IMG/VR virus record: IMGVR_UViG_3300020152_000257
Span: 1 to 33,620 of that record
Source of the DNA: a virus
Length of the DNA: 33,620 bases
Strand: one strand, 5' to 3'
Made by a program: the position numbers and the translations under genes
The notes under the pieces: generated by a model
The model's input: the letters and a program-made list of their open reading frames with translations, nothing else
Told to the model about the DNA's origin: nothing
Databases searched by the model: none
In this document: piece by piece, positions 24,444 to 30,150 of the stretch
Layout: every line of letters starts with the position of its first letter
Numbering within the stretch: position 1 is the stretch's first letter

Positions 24444-24921
24444 CCTCCACACCTTCATTCGCCTTTAGAAACATGGACGGATCATATTCTTTCAGCTCGG
24501 CCAGCGCCTCCTTTATTGCTTTGTCCAGTTCATAATTTATTATATTGATATTCTTCTGTCTCACCAGCTTAGGTGAGAGATTTGAAGGAATATTGAGCAT
24601 TTTATTCCGGAAGTTGATCAGCATATTTGTCATAACAAGCTCTACATCTTTGGCATCGTGCAGCCAGTTCTGGAGCTTTGCATTGACCATTTCCGCCTTT
24701 TCCCTCTTTGCCTTTTCATGTAGAGCTTTTTCATTCTCATAATTAGCTGCACTTGTGGGTTTCAGCTTCCAGTTATAATATAGCTCTACATTCTTGGACA
24801 GCTCGAACTTGCTATCTGAATTCTTTATCAACACTCCATCATTTTCAAGCTGCTGGATCCGACGCTGTGACACACCGAGAACTTTTGACAATTCTGAAGA
24901 GGTAACAAATAAAGGCAGCAT
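24424..24921 (-). CDS. Terminase small subunit (Nu1-like)
   Basis: This 165-residue protein binds the cos region. Its N-terminal winged-helix (about residues 6-30: TSSELSKVLGVSQRRIQQLE followed by NDGVL) is like lambda Nu1. The middle is a charged helical stretch (NEKALHEKAKREKAEMVNAK), typical of this family, and the C-terminal LDKAIKEALAELKEYDPSMFL probably contacts the large subunit. Lambda Nu1 has 181 residues. The start has AAGGAGCTGAG. It lies just downstream of the possible cos region. Confidence 0.92.
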   Translation of the reverse strand: MLPLFVTSSELSKVLGVSQRRIQQLENDGVLIKNSDSKFELSKNVELYYNWKLKPTSAANYENEKALHEKAKREKAEMVNAKLQNWLHDAKDVELVMTNMLINFRNKMLNIPSNLSPKLVRQKNINIINYELDKAIKEALAELKEYDPSMFLKANEGVEDEAEDN

Positions 24922-25045
24922 TTCGCTCAGCTCCTTCGTTTTTGTAAAATAATGTAGAAAAGCCCTAATCGCACGAAATCAATGAAAAAAAATTCATACC
25001 TAGAAAAATCCCGGGACTCGCCAGCACCGCAACGCGCTCAAACCT
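24922..25045. other. Candidate cos region upstream of nu1-like gene
   Basis: A 124-base gap lies exactly where lambda-type phages carry cos. It contains a striking GC-rich patch at 25008-25040 (CCCGGGACTCGCC, GCACCGCAACGCGC) in otherwise AT-rich noncoding DNA with an A/T stretch next to it (24978-25008). The cohesive-end position cannot be read from sequence alone; the call rests on gene order and composition. Confidence 0.45.
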
Positions 25046-25249
25046 CTAGAAGGACCCGTTGCCGGGTTGTCTAGGCTTCGGCGGCACTCTCAACCATCCA
25101 CACTGACTGCTTACATATGTCCATCCTGCCTGAGGCCTCCACTCATGCTCCGCTTTCTTGTATCCTTCGTAATATCCGTCTGACTTACCCAGTTTATAAG
25201 CCAAGATTATGCTTACTACAAATCCTGTTGTCATTGCTAATGTACTCAC
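25046..25249 (-). CDS. Small membrane protein at start of the packaging operon
   Basis: This 67-residue protein has one N-terminal transmembrane segment (about residues 3-19, TLAMTTGFVVSIILAYKL) and a soluble tail rich in Tyr, Trp and Pro (SDGYYEGYKKAEHEW, GWLRVPPKPRQP). The GTG start has an ideal GGGAGGTGAT. A hairpin terminator ends directly before this ribosome binding site. It is the first gene of the packaging operon. I recognise no family and no function can be assigned. Confidence 0.7.
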   Translation of the reverse strand: MSTLAMTTGFVVSIILAYKLGKSDGYYEGYKKAEHEWRPQAGWTYVSSQCGWLRVPPKPRQPGNGSF

Positions 25250-25262
25250 ATTATCACCTCCC

Positions 25263-25300
25263 TAAAATAAAAGGCCGGTTATCGCATTACGAAATCCGGC
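25263..25300 (-). terminator. Terminator in the leader of the packaging operon
   Basis: On the minus strand GCCGG...CCGGC with inner paired bases forms a hairpin followed by CTTTTATTTTA. The T run ends right at the ribosome binding site of the 67-residue membrane protein gene. A terminator at this point could either close upstream units or act as an attenuator that must be bypassed for late expression. Confidence 0.75.
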
Positions 25301-25330
25301 AGTCTCACTGTACTCCTGGTACATGAGCAT

Positions 25331-25336
25331 ATTATA
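25331..25336 (-). promoter_or_regulatory. Candidate late promoter -10 element
   Basis: On the minus strand there is a perfect TATAAT 82 bases upstream of the packaging operon's first start codon, with no recognisable -35 at 17 bases (GGCACT region). Promoters with good -10 and no -35 often need an activator; the ArpU-like protein is the obvious candidate. Inference only. Confidence 0.35.
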
Positions 25337-25375
25337 AATAAAATAAATTATTAGTGCCTTTAGCCTAGTTAATTC

Positions 25376-25409
25376 AATGCTTCACAGCATTTTATGAATA
25401 TAGTATAGT
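25376..25409 (+). promoter_or_regulatory. Promoter of the plus-strand peptide gene, with flanking inverted repeat
   Basis: TTCACA (25381-25386) is followed by exactly 17 bases and TATAGT (25404-25409), a good sigma-A promoter. The -35 is bracketed by AATGC and GCATT, a perfect 5-bp inverted repeat that could be an operator. Confidence 0.6.
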
Positions 25410-25442
25410 TGTATTATATTATTGAGTAGAGGTGATACTACA

Positions 25443-25523
25443 ATGCGCCATATATTAAAGGCCATAGTCATCACCGCATTCATAATTATAGAGTTAATAC
25501 TAAACACCATAATTGTTGAATAA
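25443..25523 (+). CDS. 26-residue hydrophobic membrane peptide, type I toxin candidate
   Basis: This tiny gene is on the strand opposite to nearly everything else. AGAGGTGAT lies six bases before the ATG. The peptide starts MRHILKAIVITAF, is almost entirely Ile/Leu/Val/Ala through residues 4-25 and ends IIVE, so it should be a single membrane helix with a basic N-terminus. Promoter, ribosome binding site, a strong hairpin and a terminator all surround it, making a complete ~230-base unit. Length, hydrophobicity and autonomy resemble type I toxins (for example TisB- or Fst-like) found in prophages. A clear antisense RNA promoter was not found, only a possible TATAAT inside the gene on the minus strand. 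Real expression is likely; toxicity is inference. Confidence 0.6.
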   Translation: MRHILKAIVITAFIIIELILNTIIVE

Positions 25524-25526
25524 GCG

Positions 25527-25563
25527 GTGACTTACAGAGGAGCAATGCTCCGATGTAAGTTAC
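25527..25563 (+). other. Long stem-loop after the 26-residue peptide gene
   Basis: A 10-bp outer stem (GTGACTTACA with TGTAAGTTAC, one G-U pair), a symmetric GA/GA internal loop, then a 5-bp stem GGAGC-AAT-GCTCC. Tandem GA/GA usually forms sheared pairs, so the whole structure should be very stable. It has no T run, hence not a terminator; it may stabilise the mRNA, bind a protein or pair with another RNA. Confidence 0.75.
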
Positions 25564-25586
25564 TATAAATAACTATTATAAATAAT

Positions 25587-25611
25587 GCACTCCGTAACGA
25601 GTGCTTTTTTT
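25587..25611 (+). terminator. Plus-strand terminator of the peptide unit
   Basis: GCACTC-(6)-GAGTGC followed by seven T on the plus strand. It is the natural end of the 26-residue peptide transcript and faces a minus-strand terminator a few bases away. Confidence 0.85.
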
Positions 25612-25618
25612 GTGCAAT

Positions 25619-25639
25619 AAAAAAGAGCCTATTGGCTCT
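25619..25639 (-). terminator. Terminator of the K+ channel gene
   Basis: On the minus strand AGAGCC-(4)-GGCTCT runs directly into TTTTTT, about 36 bases after the channel stop codon. Confidence 0.85.
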
Positions 25640-25674
25640 CAATGGCTTTGGACATACGAAGTACCCAAAACTTC

Positions 25675-26889
25675 TTACCTGAAGCTTCCATACCTCTTAG
25701 TTAGAGAAAAAATTAGTAATGCAATGAGACTTGTGCCTGATACAGTTTCCAATCCAGCGCATGTTTTTGCAATTACTCCTATTGGAATAAAATCACCATA
25801 TCCCGTCGTAGTAAAAGTTATAGTTGAATAGTATAGGGCATTGAAGAAAGCATTAAATGCTGTCATATTTGTTTCATCTATATTACTTTTTATTCCACCA
25901 CTAAACAAATATATAAATGCAGAGATCATCCAGACTAAAAAAGACCAGCTTAAGGTGTAAGATGGCTTAAAACCATAACCGCAAGTTTTTTCAAGAATCC
26001 AGTATCCAATTCTTTTCATACTTTTCTTCATGTTTTTCCTTTTACAAAGCATATAGTTATATCCTGCATAAGCATATAAATCCGGATTATCCTCTGCGCG
26101 AGATGAATCCATTATTAATTTCCAAGAGTCTGCACATTTCTTTTCAATAGAGTTCTTTTTACATCCATATACACGATGAATAATGTAGTCAACAAACATC
26201 AGAAGGTATATAGTATTGTGTTGAAACTCTAAAACATCTACAGTAGATGCTAATATACAAAGCACTTTTAAGTTTGACATCATAGTAAGTCTATTAATTA
26301 TAGAATTATCTACTATACCAAGGTTTTCACATTCTGCATATGTTCCTAATGATAGTCTTTCAACTCTTGTGCCGTATAATGCTATGTTTACATAAGGGAC
26401 AAGGATGTACATATCCTTTATTTTAGAATCGTGAATTACAAGACTATCGACTATCGGTAGATCATTCTTATCAGCTTTTGTATCATTCATCTCCTTGCAA
26501 GTGCTAATCAAAGTATTAACATTTGAAGTACGAATATCAATATTAGCATCAATGCAGCATAAATTATCAACTACTAGTTTGTCAATTTTACCTTCCTTCC
26601 AAATGTTTTCTATATTTATATAAGAAAAAGTGGCTTCCATATTCAGATCTTTAGATAACGAAAAAGTGTCTATATCTTTTATTGTCAATATACACATTTG
26701 CATTGTTGAAATATCAGCTTCAAACCCATATATATCTTCTTTTGACATTTCACCTTCTGTAAAACTGCTCAGTTTTTCTGAATCTATCACCAATGACTCT
26801 GAATCAATTCTTATGGGTGCGCATTTATATATGGAATCCTCTCTAGTTGCTTTATCTTTAGAAAATACCTTTATATGTAGATTTATCAA
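25675..26889 (-). CDS. Beta-helix-like protein fused to a two-TM potassium channel
   Basis: This 404-residue protein joins a long N-terminal soluble domain to a pore. From the TTG start (26889, behind GGGAGGTGA), the first helix TM1 is at about 314-333 (SWSFLVWMISAFIYLFSGGI), a pore helix at 342-359, the K+ selectivity filter TTTGYGD at 360-366, and TM2 at about 371-396. This is a typical Ion_trans_2 pore; four subunits would form a channel. Residues ~90-250 have repeating hydrophobic strands such as NLGIVDNSIINRLTM and LKVLCILASTVDVLEF, suggesting a pentapeptide-like right-handed helix that may sense something. Such channels are unusual in phages. A role in superinfection exclusion by membrane depolarisation is inference. 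Confidence 0.85.
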   Translation of the reverse strand: MINLHIKVFSKDKATREDSIYKCAPIRIDSESLVIDSEKLSSFTEGEMSKEDIYGFEADISTMQMCILTIKDIDTFSLSKDLNMEATFSYINIENIWKEGKIDKLVVDNLCCIDANIDIRTSNVNTLISTCKEMNDTKADKNDLPIVDSLVIHDSKIKDMYILVPYVNIALYGTRVERLSLGTYAECENLGIVDNSIINRLTMMSNLKVLCILASTVDVLEFQHNTIYLLMFVDYIIHRVYGCKKNSIEKKCADSWKLIMDSSRAEDNPDLYAYAGYNYMLCKRKNMKKSMKRIGYWILEKTCGYGFKPSYTLSWSFLVWMISAFIYLFSGGIKSNIDETNMTAFNAFFNALYYSTITFTTTGYGDFIPIGVIAKTCAGLETVSGTSLIALLIFSLTKRYGSFR

Positions 26890-26971
26890 ATAATCACCTC
26901 CCACATGGGGTTATTCTTCATATTGAGGGTGTTTTCCTGCACAACCATAAATAAGCAACTAATATAAAAGT

Positions 26972-26997
26972 AGCACTCGATCAAAAAAGTGCTTTTT
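26972..26997 (+). terminator. Plus-strand terminator, copy of the 25587 element
   Basis: AGCACT-(10)-AGTGCT followed by TTTTT. It resembles the terminator at 25587 in stem, T run and the TGCAATAAAAAGAGCC that follows, although no plus-strand gene was found upstream of it. Confidence 0.65.
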
Positions 26998-27006
26998 CTA
27001 TGCAAT

Positions 27007-27029
27007 AAAAAGAGCCCTTATTGGGGCTC
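27007..27029 (-). terminator. Terminator overlapping the 54-residue protein's stop
   Basis: On the minus strand GAGCCC-(loop)-GGGCTC then TTTTT; the loop contains the TAA stop codon of the 54-residue gene. Confidence 0.8.
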
Positions 27030-27182
27030 AACTAATTTGTACTTTGTATAAATATCATTAATTGCATCATCTACATCTGCTTTTATATCATCAACTGTAT
27101 TTCGGTCTATTTCTGGATTGTTGTAATTAATTGCAAGTTGCAGATCATCTATGAATCTTTTCATTATCTCAAAATAGTCCAT
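27018..27182 (-). CDS. 54-residue acidic helical protein
   Basis: This small protein begins MDYFEIMKRFIDDLQLAI and is acidic throughout (DIKADVDDAINDIYTKYKL). The ATG at 27182 is chosen for GGGAGGTGAT six bases upstream. It appears mostly helical with no Cys, signal or membrane segment. It has its own operator-controlled promoter region upstream and its own terminator, so it forms a single-gene unit between the membrane protein and the K+ channel gene. No family is recognised; small acidic helical proteins may be antitoxin-like or DNA-mimic inhibitors, but nothing specific supports either. Confidence 0.7.
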   Translation of the reverse strand: MDYFEIMKRFIDDLQLAINYNNPEIDRNTVDDIKADVDDAINDIYTKYKLVEPQ

Positions 27183-27545
27183 AACTATCACCTCCCTTAT
27201 ATCCATATTACTCCAATATTCAGAAGGCTTGTATCACTATTCACCTAATAAAAAATACAGTTTATATAGGCAGGGGTACCACTGCAATATTTGATATGCA
27301 AATATCAAATTGTCAACACAGTTCTTCTTCTTATTATTCTCTTATTATTATATTATTCTTATTATTCTTTTATTATTAGCGAGGCGGTGTACCCCCTGCC
27401 ATTTTCGCAAATAGCATTTCAAAAAGGCCCCGGTACCCCCGCCATTTTTATTTTTTTTCATACCCCTCGCTACTATAATACATGCTTAGAATACAGATAT
27501 AAGAGCCTATTAAGCCTTATCAACACAATCATATCAATAAAATGA
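27183..27545. other. Non-coding regulatory region with repeats and AT tract
   Basis: 363 bases without a convincing gene. It contains a TTGACA-like -35 and palindrome (27289-27316), a tract of TTA/TTC triplets at about 27322-27377, and three related copies of a GGCRGGGG(G)TACC block (27269-27280 on plus, 27386-27400 and 27431-27443 on minus). A 37-codon minus-strand frame (27348-27461) has a weak ribosome binding site and was not accepted. The layout suggests a control region or origin-like element. Confidence 0.6.
27289..27316 (-). promoter_or_regulatory. TTGACA -35 next to a 9-bp palindrome (operator)
   Basis: On the minus strand TTGACA (27311-27316) abuts a perfect 9-bp inverted repeat, ATTTGATAT-(4)-ATATCAAAT (27289-27310), which would fill the spacer and -10 of a promoter. 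The -10 itself is poor, so the arrangement may be a repressor-controlled promoter for the small acidic protein gene. Confidence 0.5.
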
Positions 27546-28274
27546 TTAATTATAAAATTTATTCCTTTTCTCAAATTTACTTATGTACAACTCCAACTCA
27601 TCATAATCTATTCTTAGTGTATCTGCTAATTCAGTTCTATCAATTTTTCCACGCAATTTATAAAGCTGCATAATATCTGATAACACTTTCTTTTCTTTCT
27701 GCCTTTTAAGAATAATATAATATGGTTTCTTTATTTGAATACTAAACCATATCCGCCAGTAGATTAATCTTTTGAATCCCCTCAATTCAATAAATTCACT
27801 AGTAGTAATGCGATTAATAATGTAATAACTCATACTCTTTTTACCTGTCGTTGTCTCCCATGTGATCTGTATAGGTACTCGTGGTACAAGCCTGGCTTTA
27901 AAGACCATATTTGCTATCCCATCTTTTACTACTTCAGCATCTCCTTCTGATTCTATGAACACTCTCTCACATATTGGTTTATTAGAAAGCTTAATTATCT
28001 CACCAAAAGATAACGCCTTCATTTTTAGATTAATAGCCATACCAGGTCCATAATTTTTCACTTTTATAGTTTTCTCAATGGAATTTGCCTCTGATATATC
28101 CCATCTCATTGGCTTAACAATAGCTTTAAAGGGTTCATGTACCATTTTATAAGTAAGTCGTACATAGATAACTGTTACAATAAAGAGTAGAACAGCTGAA
28201 ATTGATTGTAGTATTGCTGAAAATACTTGCATTGAATCTCTATTAATATTTAACCACTCAATAACATTTTTCAA
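27546..28274 (-). CDS. Membrane-anchored protein, possible C-terminal winged helix
   Basis: This 242-residue protein has one N-terminal membrane segment (about residues 20-44, AILQSISAVLLFIVTVIYVR) and a cytoplasmic beta-rich domain (KTIKVKNYGPGMAINLKM, VFIESEGDAEVV, VPIQITWETTTGKK). Its last 45 residues (IMQLYKLRGKIDRTELADTL and following) resemble a winged-helix or HTH. The TTG start has GGAGGGAG seven bases upstream. It is AT-rich, lies in the accessory block and sits near the K+ channel gene; both are membrane proteins. No family identified. A sensor or regulator role is speculative. Confidence 0.65.
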   Translation of the reverse strand: MKNVIEWLNINRDSMQVFSAILQSISAVLLFIVTVIYVRLTYKMVHEPFKAIVKPMRWDISEANSIEKTIKVKNYGPGMAINLKMKALSFGEIIKLSNKPICERVFIESEGDAEVVKDGIANMVFKARLVPRVPIQITWETTTGKKSMSYYIINRITTSEFIELRGFKRLIYWRIWFSIQIKKPYYIILKRQKEKKVLSDIMQLYKLRGKIDRTELADTLRIDYDELELYISKFEKRNKFYN

Positions 28275-28378
28275 TTTTCTCCCTCCCCAATTTCATGATA
28301 TCACTATGAAGAAGGGCAAACAATAGAGGTCTACATATACACCAGCCTATAAAATAAAACATATAGGAGGCCGTTACC

Positions 28379-28534
28379 TCACTTGCGTTTTTCATATATA
28401 CATCCGGCGCCGAAAGGACAGTAATACTTATTCTCCATCCATATGCTGTGCGGACATCTGAAACATTTACAACGCTTCTTTTCCCTCATGAGCTTCCTGT
28501 ATTCCGGATCATGCTTATCAACAATCTGCCTCAT
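28379..28534 (-). CDS. 51-residue Cys-rich protein (zinc ribbon-like)
   Basis: This minus-strand gene encodes MRQIVDKHDPEYRKLMREKK followed by RCKCFRCPHS, then YYCPFGAGCIYEKRK. The CxCxxC and CPxxxxC pairs are well placed to bind one zinc. GGGAG lies nine bases before the ATG at 28534; an ATG two codons earlier at 28540 is also possible. It lies downstream of the Dam gene, after a promoter and terminator. Highly basic and small, it could bind nucleic acid. Family not identified. Confidence 0.65.
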   Translation of the reverse strand: MRQIVDKHDPEYRKLMREKKRCKCFRCPHSIWMENKYYCPFGAGCIYEKRK

Positions 28535-28553
28535 GGCCATCAACTCCCGGACA

Positions 28554-28588
28554 AAATAAAAAGCCCAGGTCTTATGGTTGCCTGGGCT
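28554..28588 (-). terminator. Terminator after dam, downstream of a strong promoter
   Basis: On the minus strand GCCCAGG-(11)-CCTGGGC is followed by TTTTTATTTTG. It lies about 120 bases after the Dam stop codon and only ~25 bases after the predicted start of transcription from the promoter at 28620-28648. Confidence 0.88.
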
Positions 28589-28619
28589 CCAAATATTCTA
28601 TATAGTTTTACATACTACA

Positions 28620-28648
28620 AGTATAATATGGATCGATTTGCATGTCAA
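28620..28648 (-). promoter_or_regulatory. Near-consensus promoter upstream of the terminator
   Basis: On the minus strand TTGACA (28643-28648), exactly 17 bases, then TATACT (28620-28625). Transcription should start near 28613. It runs into the terminator at 28588-28554, so the product would be a ~55-base RNA, or a longer mRNA if the terminator is read through into the Cys-rich gene. Confidence 0.75.
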
Positions 28649-28710
28649 TTTCATCATTTTGTCAAGGGATTCTCATCAGCATCAGATGCTTCTAAATCAA
28701 TTGTGATGCA

Positions 28711-29532
28711 TCATATTGTGATTTTCAGCTGTTCCACCGGCGAGTCATAATTCATCCAAATAACTTCTTGCCGTGCTGCTCCGCTTTGGTCATTGCTTCT
28801 GATGCTCTTTTTATTCCAGCCTTGATCCTCAAGCATTTTCTTATACAATGTGGATTCATAGCCTGATATAACCACCGGCCCCGGGTGCTGCAGCATTACT
28901 TCCAGGAACTCAACATGTTCTTGTTCTTTAAGCATTTCATGCGAGTATTGTTGCTTTACATGTGACGTCCTTGTTTCTTCAAGGTATGGAGGATCTGCAT
29001 ATATAAGGACGTCCTGGAATCTAAATCTTTTTATTAGATCTACGGCCGGCATACATTCAACTTGGACTTGTTTCAACCTTTCAGCTGCCAATAGGATTCT
29101 GCCAGGAAGCTCATTCCAGTGCCTCATAGCGTAAGCCTTTTCCCTACCTTGAACATCATTTTTCCAGCCGACCTTATATTGATTAACACGGTACCCATGC
29201 CCTTGCCAGCACTTAACTAAAAATTGCCTTGCTTGTTCATATTTACATTCGGGTACCTCAGCATAATACATGCTGTCATACTCATTTCTACTATATGGAG
29301 TAGCCTCAACAATCTTTGCAAGCCTTTTAGAATCTTCCCTTATGCATCGAAAAAGGTTTGGAACATCCTTATTTAAATCATTGACAGTCTCCATGTCGCT
29401 TATTGGCTTGTTAAATAAAACTGCTAGGCTACCAGCAAAGGGCTCCAGGTAGCTATGATGTTTTGGAAACTGACTTACAATCCATTGAGCTATTTTCCAT
29501 TTGCTCCCTGGATATTTCAAAATTGATTTCAA
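28711..29532 (-). CDS. Phage DNA adenine methyltransferase (Dam/D12 class)
   Basis: This 273-residue SAM-dependent adenine methylase has EPFAGS at residues 30-35 and DPPY at 180-183, with KYPGSKWKIAQWIV at the start. It differs greatly from the Dam at 360-1220 and is similar in base composition to the phage core. TTG start behind GAGGTGATTA; it begins four bases after the regulator gene. It probably protects phage DNA from host restriction or regulates phage genes by methylating promoters. Its target cannot be told from the sequence, though GATC is the commonest for this class. Confidence 0.93.
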   Translation of the reverse strand: MKSILKYPGSKWKIAQWIVSQFPKHHSYLEPFAGSLAVLFNKPISDMETVNDLNKDVPNLFRCIREDSKRLAKIVEATPYSRNEYDSMYYAEVPECKYEQARQFLVKCWQGHGYRVNQYKVGWKNDVQGREKAYAMRHWNELPGRILLAAERLKQVQVECMPAVDLIKRFRFQDVLIYADPPYLEETRTSHVKQQYSHEMLKEQEHVEFLEVMLQHPGPVVISGYESTLYKKMLEDQGWNKKSIRSNDQSGAARQEVIWMNYDSPVEQLKITI

Positions 29533-29536
29533 ATAA

Positions 29537-30118
29537 TCACCTCATCTGAATTCCTCTCTCACCAAATAAATAAACACTCAGCTGCCTGATCATATCATTA
29601 ACCCAACGTCTGACAGTAGCTTCACTGCAATAGAATTCAGGAGCTAGATCTGCAAATTCCCTATGCTCGAAATATACCAGCTTAAGCAGCCTGTACTTGG
29701 CATATTCTTTGTTTTTACTAGCCTGGATAGATAGCAACTTCAAACATGTATCAATATGGGCAATCATGATAATAGTTCTGCAGCGACTCCTTCTGATTGA
29801 ATCTATAAATATGTCAGGCTCAAGGTCCAATAAATCAGTATTGTAATCATTACCCATAGTCTCTTCAGTATCCATCAGCTCATCATCGTTTGTTTCCTCA
29901 ATATCTGCAGCGCTATCCTTTGCATGGTAAACGTGCTTTTTAAGATCCTGATAGTTTTCAAGCAGCAGCTTCGTATTCCTGAAGGCGAAATTTCTATTCT
30001 TCCGGTCCTGTTCACTCAAGCACTGTCTGACTGCAGCAAGAGCCGCGACCTGGGCAGCATCATTAATAATCTTTTCGATCTCATCGGATACTTTGGGCTT
30101 TTTCTTTGACTGTTTCAA
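29537..30118 (-). CDS. ArpU/RinA-type late transcription regulator
   Basis: This 193-residue protein has a helical N-terminal half, an acidic linker (ETNDDELMDTEETMGN, about 75-92), and a C-terminal sigma-70 region 4-like HTH (about 150-185: EHREFADLAPEFYCSEATVR). That is the layout of ArpU/RinA-type phage regulators that turn on late genes. The gene position, just before Dam and the late operon, fits. The TTG start has AAAGGTGG upstream at a longish distance. Its targets are probably promoters without a good -35, such as the one near 25331. Confidence 0.8.
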   Translation of the reverse strand: MKQSKKKPKVSDEIEKIINDAAQVAALAAVRQCLSEQDRKNRNFAFRNTKLLLENYQDLKKHVYHAKDSAADIEETNDDELMDTEETMGNDYNTDLLDLEPDIFIDSIRRSRCRTIIMIAHIDTCLKLLSIQASKNKEYAKYRLLKLVYFEHREFADLAPEFYCSEATVRRWVNDMIRQLSVYLFGERGIQMR

Positions 30119-30150
30119 TTGCTACCACCACCTTTCTCCTCAGGCCTGAC

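Noticed and set aside
25376-25611. Antisense antitoxin RNA for the peptide gene
   Set aside because: The only minus-strand -10 (TATAAT inside the gene) lacks a -35 and a matching terminator, so it was not annotated.
27348-27461. A 37-codon minus-strand frame with GAGGGGT before its ATG
   Set aside because: The site is only three bases from the ATG, the tail of the frame is simply the triplet tract (repeated Ile/Asn/Arg), and the GGGGGTACC copies explain the rest. Kept as a remote possibility, possibly a decayed gene.
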